Positions 11,074-21,360 of a DNA stretch of 31,991 bases are shown here, in pieces; position 1 is the first letter of the stretch; each line of letters begins with the position of its first letter. The stretch is from Cudoniella acicularis (taxonomy: Eukaryota; Ascomycota; Leotiomycetes; Helotiales; Helotiaceae). Both the position numbers and the translations under genes were made by a program. The notes beneath the pieces were generated by a model that saw nothing but the letters and a program-made list of their open reading frames with translations, had not been told where the DNA came from and searched no databases. Location: the NCBI GenBank assembly GCA_013054445.1, contig JAAMPI010000568.1, forward strand, positions 1 through 31,991. Direction: 5' to 3'.

Positions 11074-11627
11074 GACTTGCCTTCATAGGCTTCTCTTAAC
11101 GACATTCTCATTTACGATGACCCAAGCAGAAACACCAATGGTAGGTTAGCCATGTTGATAACGGTAGAAGATACAAGATGCGTGCCCTCACCGGCTAGGT
11201 GAGACTATTGTACCAATACACTGGAGCTCGACATCAACCGGGCATGTGCGGCCTACTTTCGGCAACATCGGAGCGGGCGGTGAGGTGCTTCAGTGTTCAA
11301 ATCGGATGAGACGACGCCCAGCCTGCCGATGTGTAGGACGCTATACTCGCAGGCCTTCCCCAGTCTGCAGCAATATGAGGCTTTCTAAAGGAGCGCGAGG
11401 CCATGCTTCGATCGACGATTGTGGAGTCGGACCCCTTCCCCTGTGGGCCGAAACACTTCGTGCAAAGCACTTAAGGTCGCTGTTAGTCGGCGTTGCAAGC
11501 CTCGCGGGGAAATCTTTTAAGCGTTTACATATGGATAACTTTGCCTCTCTGACCCCTCCCAAATCTGCAATGCTGACGTGGTCCCTATGTTCAAGTTCGA
11601 CCCGGATCAGCGTCAGCAATACTCGAA
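11074..11627. other. Upstream region of the first Zn2Cys6 regulator
   Basis: No supported gene. A long frame at 11246-11683 runs across the start of the regulator in another phase and is Arg/Cys-rich noise. The region should hold the regulator's promoter; I see no clear TATA box. Confidence 0.45.
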
Positions 11628-13104
11628 ATGTCAAAATCAAGTTCCGGATCAAAGCCCAGGTCAGCAAGGCCGCCAACCCTTAAGATCTTCGTTGGAGGTA
11701 AATCAAAGGTGAAGACAGGATGTGTTACATGCAAGTACGTAACTTTTGGATCACTTTGTCCCTGCCGATGATCATACTCACGAACATCTTCGCTCACACC
11801 CCGTCAGAAAACGTCACATCAAATGTGACGAAGAGAAACCCGTTTGTAGACGTTGTACCTCGACAGGACGAATGTGTGATGGATACATCACCCCTCCGCC
11901 CATGAATAAACGGCGTGAGGCGCCTCCGGCCTTGGTGTCGCCCATTAAACACATCTCTCCCATCCCGGCACGGGCCTCTAGTATAAATATGCCCCCTTCC
12001 CAACTACCCGACTGTTCAAGTCAGGAACTCCGATCCGTCTACTTCTTCAAAAATGTGACCGCACCCACATTGATAACTTGGCATAAATGCAACTTTTGGA
12101 ACTCCCACGTCATGAGTCTTGCTTTCTCGGAACCCTCGGTTAGACATGCAATAATTGCCATGTCTGTAGCTCAGGAACACATGTCGGACGTATACGACGT
12201 TATTCAGGGTGATGTGCAGATTCACGAATCCGTCACGGAGGCCCGGAAAAAATTCGCTCTGGAACATTACACCAAATCCGTCGCTCTACTTGCCAAATGT
12301 ATCGGCGAGGGCGGTGCTGGAATTCAAGAGACCGCAATGATTAACTGTATCATTTTCGTGACATACAACTTCATGTGTGCAGACCTTAATACGGCCATGT
12401 CGCATCTCCGCAGTGGTGGGAAGATTTATGACAAATGGGATAAGGTTCGTCGCGGAGCGAAATATGGAGGCGAAGCGTCACTCGATGTGGACTTGGCTAG
12501 TATGTTCAAGATTCTAGGCCTGTATGCTTTAGAGGACGATTCACCCCAACCTACGCCACTCGAACAATACCATACTTTCCCCAACTTATCCAACGCAAAA
12601 TGGTCAATTGAGAATCTCATCGCAGAAGGAACTTCTCATTTTCGAGATGGATCTATGAGGTCTTTCAATTCCCCAGACAACCCACCTACGCGGCACGTCC
12701 AGGAAACCGAGAACGCATACCATTATAAGCTGAAACAATGGGCTTTCGACTTTGAATCGCTTGTATATTCCATCAATAGAGAGTTTACTGTCGAGGAACA
12801 AGACGAAATTACCTCTTTACGTGTTCGGCATTTGTTCGCAGTAGCATGGTTGTGGTCAGGCTCACCTCCTAGCAAAAGAGAGCCCTTTGATATTTTCTGC
12901 AGCTTAGTTCAAGCATCGGATTGCATGCTAAAAGGATGTTGGGAAAACAAATCTTGGGCCACCAACGACCGACTAGTTCTTTGCGATTCGAGGATTTGGC
13001 CAGCTCACTCGGTTCAAGGCATGCGTAGCTACAGGTCATCAAAGAAGCAGATGGCTTTAGCCCTTCTTACTCAACATTATTCAGATCTCCTACCACGGCA
13101 ATAG
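11628..13104 (+). CDS. Zn2Cys6 fungal transcription factor, probably truncated at the C-terminus
   Basis: Exon 1 is 11628-11734, the intron 11735-11807 (GTACGT...CAG) and exon 2 11808-13104, giving about 467 residues. The start at 11628 opens a basic leader, then the binuclear zinc cluster with Cys at 32, 35, 42, 49, 52 and 59 (spacing C-x2-C-x6-C-x6-C-x2-C-x6-C); the intron falls right after the second Cys. The rest (SQELRSVYFFKNVTAPTLI onwards) matches the acidic/helical middle region common in this regulator class. The C-terminus ends early: after a segment like the usual 'RSSKKQMALALLTQ', the frame stops at 13102-13104, inside a minisatellite. Family members commonly run several dozen residues further. 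It lies 577 bp upstream of the GMC oxidoreductase on the same strand, so it could control that gene or the pectin genes beyond it; this is inferred from position only. Confidence 0.85.
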
Positions 13105-13311
13105 TAGTTGCTATTGCGCTTTTGTTCGTCGAGATACCCAGCAATACTAGTTGCTATTGCGCTTTTGTTCGTTCAAATACCCAGCAATACTAGTTGCTAT
13201 TGCGATTGTTCGCTCAGATACCCGGCAATACTAGTTGCCATGCGCTTGTTCATACATATACCCGGCAATACTAGTTGCCATTGCGATTGTTCGTTTAGAT
13301 ACCCGGCAATA
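13104..13311. repeat. Minisatellite, five copies of a 40-43 bp unit
   Basis: The copies are 13104-13146 (43), 13147-13189 (43), 13190-13230 (41), 13231-13270 (40) and 13271-13311 (41). Each reads CTAGTTGC(T/C)AT...TTCG...ATACCC(A/G)GCAATA, with a partial copy after 13311. The tail of a unit (CGGCAATA) also forms the last codons and stop of the preceding regulator, so the array begins inside that gene. Copies 3-5 share deletions and a CCCGGC variant, so copies 1-2 and 3-5 form two subtypes. It is not a CRISPR array: there are no unique spacers and the host is a eukaryote. Confidence 0.9.
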
Positions 13312-13508
13312 CAAGTTGCCTCCAGTTACGTCTCAAATATATATACCACCAATAGATTTATGCAAATAGAATTGCTTTCGCACAGCTGCCACTGATGGAT
13401 GCTGGCATATGAAACCATGCATTTGTCAGGCAATTTCAAAGCCCTTTAGTGTGATGTCCACCATGTCCCGGCGGTGCGGCACGCAGCTTACCTAGCCGGT
13501 TGTCGGCG

Positions 13509-13551
13509 GCGGGGTAATTTCAGGCAAATTCTACGCCGCAAAGCGGTGTAG
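13509..13551. promoter_or_regulatory. GCGGGG box and CCG-N5-CGG palindrome upstream of the GMC oxidoreductase
   Basis: A GCGGGG word at 13509-13514 fits the SYGGRG motif of CreA/Mig1-type repressors. At 13531-13551 an almost perfect palindrome, CTACGCCGC-AAA-GCGGTGTAG, holds CCG (13536) and CGG (13544) half-sites in inverted order; Zn2Cys6 dimers typically bind paired CGG triplets. Both sit 130-170 bp before the oxidoreductase start. Binding is inferred from the motifs only. Confidence 0.45.
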
Positions 13552-13681
13552 CCGCACGATCTATACCCAGCCGGATCTCATGAACTCATTTTCATGGCCT
13601 GCATCTATTTCCTTGCTCTTCGATGTTTTCAAACTTGCCTTTCATTCGCAATTTGAGCAAGATCTCTCTCTACCCCCAGGA

Positions 13682-15692
13682 ATGTTTCAGCATCTATATC
13701 ATTTCACTATTATCCCTTTCCTTGCAATTTCTGTATCGAGATGTTGCAGTGCGTCAATTGTTAATGAATTTGATTTCATAATTATAGGTGGAGGAACTGC
13801 TGGTCTCGCTGTTGCCAACCGTCTTTCGGAAATCTCTTCAATGTCCGTTGCTGTAATCGAAGCGGGGGACAAAGTCTTCAACAATCCCAATGTCACGAAC
13901 CCTAATGCTTTTACCGTCGCTCTCGAGACTTCAATTGACTGGCAATATTCCACGACAAATCAGACACATGCAGATGGTCGGATTATGCCATATCATTCCG
14001 GGAAAGCACTCGGTGGAACAAGCACCATCAATGGTATGATTTTCATTCCACTCCTCATTTCAACAAGGATGCCGTCAAATGCTAACGTAATTTAGGAATG
14101 ACATATATCCGAGCGGAAAAGTCACAGATTAACACTTGGGGCGTCCTCGGAAACGAAGGCTGGTCTTGGGATGAACTCCTTCCGTACTACAAAAAGAGCG
14201 AAGACTTCTCAATCCCGACTCTAGCACAGGCCGCTTCAGGTGCCACTTACGATCCAGACTACCACGGCGAAGCTGGACCACTTAAAGTAGGATTTACTTA
14301 CGGGACGCTAAACGGCTCTTTATTTGACATTGTGAAAGCCACTTGGAATGGATTGGGTATTCCGACCAATACCGATTTGAATGGAGGCCAAGTACGTGGA
14401 ATCAGTGTTTTCCCCAGTACCGTGGATAGGGACGCAAATCTTCGCGAGGATGCGGCGAAAGCTTATTACTACCCGTTCCAGAGCCGACCAAATTTATTTG
14501 TCTTTCTCAACACGACGGCAAACAAGATTGTTTGGGAAGAAACGACGGATGCCGAGAAAATTGCAAGTGGGGTTCAAGTTGCCCTTGCAAATGGGACGCT
14601 AACCACGTTGAACGCAAAAAGAGAGGTGATTGTTTCCGCGGGGTCTCTCAGATCTCCAGCAATTCTTGAGCTCTCTGGAGTTGGAAACCCAGAGTACGTA
14701 ATATGACCCCTCAAAATATACTGCTGCTCACAAATATAGCATCTTAAGCAAATTTAACATCCCTTGCATTGTCCCCCTCCCAGGCGTCGGCGAAAACCTG
14801 CAAGAACAACCGAACAACGACTTTGCCGGCTTTCTCAACACCACACAAAACGGCTCCGTCCCCTACGTAACCTATGCCTCTTTACCTGATTTCCTCCCCT
14901 CCCTCTCCCTCCCAAACCGCACCGTCCTCCCTCTTTGGGCCAACAAAATCGCCAACTCACTCAAAACCTCCCTCCCCACTTCCACAATCCTCCACCTCCT
15001 CACAATCCAATACGACCTGCTCACCCAACAACCCAACCCCGTCCCCGACGCCGAAATCCTCTTTGCCTCCACACCCTCCTATGGCGCGGGACCTAGCACT
15101 TTACTCGTCACAGCATTCTGGCTTCTGCTCCCATTCTCGCGCGGGAATATCCATATCCAAAGTTCAGATCCTTCGGTATACCCAGCCATTAACCCTAATT
15201 TCTTCCTGGTTGATTTTGATCTTGAGGTTACAGTTGAGTTGGCGAGGTTTGTGAGGAGGTTTTGGACCAGTGAGCCGATTGCTGGGTTTGTGCAGATGAT
15301 ATCGCCTGATTTTAGGGTTATTGGGCAGAATGCGACGGATGAGGTGTGGGGGAGTTGGGTTAAGGAGAATTGTAAGTTCTTCTACTCCTTTAGATCACCA
15401 AAATTCAGGGGTTTGAGATCAAGATTAAAATGATGCTAATATTTAGGGTCATTTAGTTGTAGGCAATTCTCACCCGATAGCGACAGCGGCTATGATGCCA
15501 AAGGAACTTGGAGGTGTAGTGGATGCGCGGTTGAAGGTTTATGGCACGGTGAATGTGAGGGTTGTGGATGCGAGTGTGATGCCGTTTCAGGTTAGTGGGC
15601 ATTTGTCCAGCACTGTATATGCGATTGCGGAGAAGGCGGCGGATATGATTAAAGAGGATATGGGGGGAGATGACTATACTGCTGAAGTGTGA
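13682..15692 (+). CDS. Secreted FAD-dependent GMC oxidoreductase
   Basis: Four exons (13682-14033, 14096-14693, 14740-15371, 15463-15692) encode about 603 residues. All junctions are GT-AG and keep the frame. The Met at 13682 gives a signal peptide ([19 protein letters not shown]); an in-frame Met at 13580 would bury it. Then come the FAD-binding [15 protein letters not shown] with VIEAG, the first GMC signature ([19 protein letters not shown]), the second ([15 protein letters not shown]) and two active-site histidines near 531 (NSHPI) and 574 (VSGHLSST). Such enzymes oxidise sugars, aryl alcohols or similar substrates outside the cell and make hydrogen peroxide or reduce quinones; the substrate cannot be read from sequence. 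The last acceptor was chosen at 15462 because earlier AGs at 15446 and 15456 break the frame or bring in a stop. The neighbouring His motif reads ATAAM rather than the common GTAAM. Confidence 0.92.
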
Positions 15693-16037
15693 GACGAAGT
15701 CGCTGTTGCGCTCTAACTTTCGTTGGTTAAAAAAAATATTACAAATGGCCATTGACGGGAAAGTCTTAAAAATTTCCATTATCAAATAGATATTCGAACC
15801 GTGGTATTTTTTGGTGTTGTTGAAACGGGTCGAAATTTTCTCCTTTCATTCGCGTAGAAAAAGTGGTGTCCGCCCCCCCTTTTTTTTCTTTTTTTTGCGG
15901 GGTCAATCAGCGCCCCACAATCTGATTCGGGAAATCACCGGCCGATCCTAGCGTCATAATTTCAACATTGCTTACTACTCTTCTACTGTAATTATCATTT
16001 ATCTATTCTCATTTATTCTATTTCTAAAACGGCTCGA
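15693..16037. other. Convergent intergenic spacer with a pyrimidine tract
   Basis: This is the 345-bp spacer between the 3' ends of the GMC oxidoreductase and the rhamnogalacturonan lyase. A C-rich then T-rich run occupies about 15870-15897. No gene is seen; it should carry both 3' UTRs and poly(A) signals. Confidence 0.6.
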
Positions 16038-18501
16038 TTAACCAATTTCCAACCTCAAAGCATCATACTGAACATAAGTTGTCTGCGGCAACACCGCACT
16101 CTCATAATCCGTAGCATTAGCCGGAAGACTCAAAATAATCTCATTCTTACCCACGACGAGAAAATCTGCATCGAATACGAATTTGTTGGCGATGTTGTAG
16201 CAAATGACTGCTGAGCGGACGGCGCAGGAACTGCTGTGGTAATACCTAAGCACACAAACAAACAAATGTTAGCATGCTGTCCATCATCGGATGAAAAGGG
16301 TTAAGAGGTTTAAAAAAAGGGACTTACGGAATAACCCAAGGTTCCAACTCCCTCCCATTAACAACCACCGTATACGGCAGATTAGCAAACGGCTCACTAG
16401 CATTAAAAATATCCGTATTCCCCGCAGCGGTCTTCGCACCCGCCAACTGAACCGTGAACGTCGCTTGCCCCTTTCCACCCTCCTTTCCCCCTCCATTTCC
16501 CTCTCCACCTGTTAATTGACTAGCATCCATCTCCCACACAATAGTCCAATTATTCACATCCCTCGTATACGGCACCGTTCTCAATGAATTAGCTTGCCCA
16601 CCAAAAACAGACCAGTGAACATAATTCATATCTTTTGAAAAGTCGCTTTTGCCCACCTCGAATGTGACGCCGAAGGGGAAATCGGTGGGGAAATCGTAAA
16701 TCGCCCAGTAGATGCGATACTGAGAGGGGCGGAGGGGGTGAGTGGTTGAGGGCGCGTACCCGTGCAGGTATTCGCCGCTGCTTTTATCTGGTATTCCTAT
16801 ACGCCAGATTTCTATCCCAGAGGACTCTTCTTCCCACTTGGCGTATGTGGGTGTGGTTTGCGGTTGGTTAGGGGTGATGACGATGTCGTCTTGTGTGTAC
16901 TGTCCGAAAATCCCCTCGCCGTAGACTGTTAAACGGTAAACCCCCGCCTTCACGGAAGGGATAGTGACATCTCCAGTATCGGGGTCGATATCCGCCCAGT
17001 ACTGATACGCGGTAACATCTTGAACATTATCTTGGAAATCAACACCGTTTTGAGCGAGGACTGCAATTGGGTTCTTGACTCCCGATGGGAGATCGATGTG
17101 CGCTTTCCAGGTGGTGCGGTTTGAGGATGGGACGTAGCCGGGAACGTGGGGGCGCGATGGAGTCGTAGAAAGGGGTGTTCCAGGTGGGGGAGTAAAATTG
17201 GAGGGCGTCGAGGCGAAGTTCTTCCATGGTTGTTGAGGGAGTGCCTTTGTTGAAGTAGTAGTATTGCTGTTTTATTTGTCAGATTTGAAGGGAGATTGAA
17301 GTGATTGATAACTTACGGGTCCGAAGGTTCGATCAAATCCATCGGTGATATTTGGCGTTCCATCACCATGATGATTCGAAACTACTCTTAGTTAGATTTA
17401 AATCACCTCGCTGTGGAAAAGGGGAACAAGCCAATATAATTATACACAATCCCATCCACAATCAAATCCGAATGCAGCGGGCCCCCAAAATAAGTATCCT
17501 TGGTATTCATAACTAACCACGACCCAAACGTCGAACCATCATCACTCGCCGACCCATCAGCATACATCCCATGCACATCGTGATCCCTCCACGTGTCCTG
17601 AAACGTATATTTCGTGAAATAATCAGCCTCCTGTTGCACATACGGATCATTGGGCGTATTCCCTAAATACCAAGTTGCGTCTTGGACGACGACTTCGTGG
17701 CTTGTTGCGTTTTTGGAGGGGAGGGGAGCGTATTGGTTTTTGTTAGTGAGGAGGTGTGTCCAGAGGGGGGTGTTGGGGCGGAAAAGTGTGCGGAATTCTT
17801 GGAGGTTGCGGAGGAAGGGGGTGCTTATGTTGTGGTATGTTAGGCGACTGAATGTATGTAGACCTGTTTCTCCGTCTCGTAAGAACCAATATTGCTCTAG
17901 GGTTTGGCCGGTAGGTGGATATGTTTCGCTCATCAGGATGCCGCCGTAAGAAGTTTTGGTAGAATCAATGCCAGAAATGAGTTGGTATTTTGGAGCAATG
18001 GAGCCAGGTGTGTAGCTTCCTGAGGGAATGCAGTAACAGTCGAGATAGGGCCCGATGCCACTATTTCCAGAACCGGTGGCGCCGCCTGGTGTGGGAGTTA
18101 CATAGTTGAGTGTTCCGAGGAGATCTTGCCCGTCGAGTGATAACTTGTCGATTGCACCTGTTGATTTGTTGACTGCGGCAAAAAGACGGTCATTGGATAG
18201 AACCTGGAAGAATTTAGCTACTCTCCAAGTATTTTATTTTATAAGATAAACAGTTGAGCATTCTCATTTGATTTATAATCAGACATTTTCAAAGTCGACG
18301 CAAAGATGATCTTCAAGGATTCCTTTCGAGTTCTTTTCTTACCAAGCAGGGAACTTGAACTATGCGAATAAAACAACTAACCAATTGTAAACTGTCCTCA
18401 GTCGCATTGAGAACTGCTGCCACATGGCAAGCTAGAAATAAAACCACGAAAAGTAACCCCTTTCCTTTCCTATCACGAAGGAGTGGCGATTTTAAAATCA
18501 T
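16038..18501 (-). CDS. Rhamnogalacturonan lyase (polysaccharide lyase family 4), one frameshift
   Basis: This secreted enzyme cuts the RG-I backbone of pectin by beta-elimination. Five exons are supported: 18501-18382, 18203-17432, 17381-17317, 17266-16328 and 16245-16038, about 700 residues. A signal-anchor-like stretch (residues about 15-30) follows the start. Then come the catalytic-domain block (VLSNDRLFA; GPYLDCYCIPSGSYTPGS; GETGLHTFSRLTYHN; TFGSWLVMNTKDTYFGGPLHSDL; VSNHHG), a fibronectin-like linker (VKAGVYRLTVYGEGIFG) and the C-terminal carbohydrate-binding-like domain. Two oddities: the intron at 17382-17431 seems to use a GC donor (GCTTGT), and a run of five G at 17148-17152 in exon 4 carries one base too many. 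Removing one base restores the phase needed at the next intron, so the shift is precisely localised. It is divergent from the acetylesterase gene. Confidence 0.88.
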
Positions 18502-19228
18502 ATTGCCAAACTTCGTCAGAATCTCTCATGAAAAAAAAATCAAGTAAACCGTTTAGGAGAAAAAATATTAAAATTCGCCAGGAGCCGGCATGATTTTAAT
18601 CATCATCCTCATTGTATTCACATTTAACTAGTCATGTAAAAGCGTTAAACTTGTTCAGGGGCAAACCTATTCCTGGCCTCCCCGGAGTCGCTTGACCGAC
18701 ATTGCGGGGCACCAAAATTACCCCGCCAACACCACTCTCGGTACATAATCCCACGAACTCAGGGTCCATCAGAGGCTAAATAGAGCATCGTTCGCTGCAC
18801 TGGAAGTTCTCGGGTGCTTGGCTCCGGTCGAAAAAGTATTTTGTAGGTGGAAAAATTTTGAGATCAACTCGACTTGAGGATAACTTCATGTTCCCCGCAA
18901 ATGCCAAGACTTTTCGCGGGGAATGGCTCACGAATATTATGATGCTGTTGGGAGTAGGATTAGGTGATTTTCTGGATCTCGTGGAGATAGATTGTCGTTA
19001 TTTTGATGATTTTGAAAACTTTTTCATCGCCGCTCGCCCGGAATTGTCTTCTCGAACGGTGTTCGGAATGGATTCTCCGTCTGAAGATGTAGCTAGAGGG
19101 AACGAATATAACAAATATAAGGATCAACGGATTCTAAAGCATAAAAGTTTTTGAAAAGGAAACAGAAAAAAAATGACAGAACTCACGATTTTCCTTCTAA
19201 AATTTCAACTCACCTCAACCTCAAAACC
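18502..19228. promoter_or_regulatory. Divergent promoter with paired GCGGGG boxes
   Basis: This 727-bp region separates the lyase start (-) from the acetylesterase start (+). It holds five copies of the SYGGRG class: CCCCGG 18680-18685, GCGGGG 18704-18709, CCCCGC 18721-18726, CCCCGC within TTCCCCGC 18891-18898, and GCGGGG within GCGGGGAA 18916-18923. The second and third face each other 11 bp apart. The last two form a perfect 8-bp inverted repeat with a 17-bp spacer. SYGGRG is the known target of the carbon-catabolite repressor CreA/Cre1. A plus-strand frame at 18858-19154 overlapping the boxes is not credible as a gene. Confidence 0.6.
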
Positions 19229-20194
19229 ATGAAACTCTCCCTCCCCTCTCTCTTCGCAACAATAGCTTCCTCTCCCACAACCGCATCAGCTCTCCCAAGC
19301 CATGCCCACCAAAACAAACCAGCAGCGTTCTACCTAGCAGGTGACTCGACAACCGCAGCCCAATCTGCTGGCGGTGGCGGTACGCTTGCCCTCCCCCCTT
19401 CCTTCCTCTTGCGAAAACATCCTAACCTCAAGCCAGGATGGGGAGTCGGATTCCTCAAAACTTTGGTCAACGGAGCAATCGGCACTGATCTTGGCTATAA
19501 CGGAGCAACGACCGAGTCTTTCGTAGCTGGTGGAGCGTGGGCGAATGTCATTGATGCGGTAAACAGAGCTAAGGTGGATTATACGCCTTACGTGACGATT
19601 CAGGTATATTTTGCGCCCTGGTTTCAAAATTTAACAAGTGAAAGGGAATGCTGACAATGAGGAAGTTCGGACATAACGATCAAAAGCCTGCAGCGAATAT
19701 TAGTATTGAGGAATTCTCAGCAAATTTGAAGGAACTGGCAACTGAAGCACTTGCTGCAGGTGGTATGCCCGTAAGCCTCCCTCATCTCCCTAAAGCTTTC
19801 TATGTACCGGCCTTTAAATTTAGTCTAGATCCTCGTAACTTCAATTAGTCGCCGGAATTTCAATTCTTCCAGCCTTGTCATCGAAGATTTGGCACCGCAA
19901 AGAGCTGCAACGATCGCAGTGGCAACATCCATGAACGTATCGTATATTGACTTGAATGAAGCATCAACAAAGTATCTGGATAGTATTGGGAGTGCTGATG
20001 CTGCGACATATAATCGTATCCCGACGGACTTTACGCATTTAAATCCGGCAGGGAGCGTCTTGTTTGGCGCGATGGTTAGTTGGCTGGTGACCACTACGCT
20101 TGGTTGTGCTGAAGATATAGAGCCGTATACTTCGCCTAATAGAACGGTGGTGGAGGCGATTAAGGATGGGGTGTATATATTTCCATCAGTTTAA
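19229..20194 (+). CDS. Rhamnogalacturonan acetylesterase (carbohydrate esterase family 12, SGNH fold)
   Basis: The enzyme removes acetyl groups from RG-I outside the cell, which opens the backbone to RG lyases. Exons 19229-19379, 19437-19603, 19666-19770 and 19829-20194 give about 262 residues, close to the usual length. Introns are 57, 62 and 58 bp, all GT-AG and frame-keeping. A signal peptide covers about residues 1-21. SGNH blocks are visible: GDSTTAAQ with Ser40, the Gly block in GWGVGF...NGAIG, FGHND with Asn110, and DFTH with Asp208 and His211. A 13-bp direct repeat follows in the 3' flank. It shares a promoter with the PL4 lyase, and the two activities act one after the other on the same polymer, so co-regulation is likely. 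Confidence 0.92.
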
Positions 20195-20923
20195 GCCAAC
20201 ACTCATTTTGAAACCAATTCGAGTTGAAAAGGAAAGTGACTACACTGACAAACTACACTGACAAATTCCTATCACTAAGGGGCCTTTTCAATGCCTTGCT
20301 TCTCTGCACAGGTCCTTTCCGGTCATTAATCAATCGGCTAAAGCAAGGTTCTCTGACGCCTAACACTAAAGGCAACAACACATTGACTTAAAGTTAAACC
20401 ACTAAAAATAAGTCAATAAACAACAAAGTAGCAGCCAATCATACAAGGCCAAATTGCTAACTTGAGGGCGGTCTGAGAAGTCGGAAACGGGCTTGCGCTA
20501 GAGGCTCTATAAAACATAGAGTGGGGGAATTTAAAATGCCTTTGCATCAACATTTGTAGAATATCTGACGATTCTCCGCCACCTTTCCCACAAAATATGT
20601 CGACAACAGAACGATATCTTAGAAGACTTCATCATTACACAACAACAACTTTTTTGTGCTAGTGGCTTACTTCTTGAAAGGACTAACACCTTCAAGCACA
20701 ACTCTCCGAGATAAGAGCCCAGCTATGTGCGATCACACGGCGTCGTTTCTATAGTACAAGGTTTGCCATCTTGGAGAAATCGTTTTTGATGCATGATGTA
20801 CTGTACTGACTATTATCCAGTTCCGGCGCTTTCTCTGCACGGATACTCAGTCGATTTCTGAACTATTCGACCATCTATTAAGTACTCGCACCAAAGAAAC
20901 GAGATATCAAATACTCGATCAAG
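20195..20923. other. Intergenic region with a short tandem duplication
   Basis: The 3' flank of the acetylesterase and 5' flank of the small basic protein gene. A 13-bp word (ACTACACTGACAA) is duplicated head-to-tail at 20239-20251 and 20252-20264. No gene is recognised. Confidence 0.55.
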
Positions 20924-21360
20924 ATGTCTGTCAAGTAAGCAATTTTCAAAACTATAGAAACCTGCAAACGTAACTATTGCGTATTAATGCCCTGAGCAGA
21001 ATTATTTCGAAGCCTACTCTCTCGAATAACACCGCTAACAAAAATGTCTCAATCTACGAAGCCGTAATCCACGGGTACCGCTACAAACAATTCAAAAAGA
21101 ACAAGGACTTCTACATCGTCCACGATAGTGGTCGTCTCGAGGCTGACGCGCCAAAAATCAAGTACGTCGTCTTTGAAGAAGAGGACAACGTGTACACCGT
21201 TCTGAAGTGCAACCATATCCGTAAGCATGCAAAGCCGCACCGATTTAGGGCCGAGAAATGCGGACCCATCTCCACCATTTTTCGCACTTATGGCTATGAC
21301 CCAAAGTCGTTTACGGCCGTGCATAAGATTCACAAAGAGAATGGTGTAATTTCTGCGTGA
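20924..21360 (+). CDS. Small basic protein of unknown function
   Basis: Exon 1 is only 11 bp (20924-20934, ATG TCT GTC AA). An intron at 20935-20999 (GTAAGC...CAG) precedes exon 2, 21000-21360. The product is about 123 residues, rich in Lys, Arg and His, with no signal peptide or membrane span. The middle part is structured-looking (KNVSIYEAVIHGYRYKQFKK; HDSGRLEADAPKIKYVVFEE; YTVLKCNHIRKHAKPHRF), with two Cys in the C-terminal half. I do not recognise the family. The case for a gene rests on the 120 open codons, the protein-like composition and a clean intron that supplies an in-frame start. It is convergent with the GH17 gene. Confidence 0.6.

Noticed and set aside
11246..11683. 145-codon plus-strand frame
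   Set aside because: It runs over the start of the Zn2Cys6 regulator in another phase and is Arg/Cys/Ser-rich noise.
13104..13311. Regular 40-43 bp repeats resembling a CRISPR array
   Set aside because: The units are contiguous and similar along their whole length, with no unique spacers, and the genome is fungal.
13108..13395. Open frame of 95 codons across the minisatellite
   Set aside because: It is produced by the repeat unit staying open in this frame and has no gene features of its own.
18858..19154. 98-codon plus-strand frame in the divergent promoter
   Set aside because: No family resemblance; it covers the paired GCGGGG boxes and ends just before the acetylesterase start.
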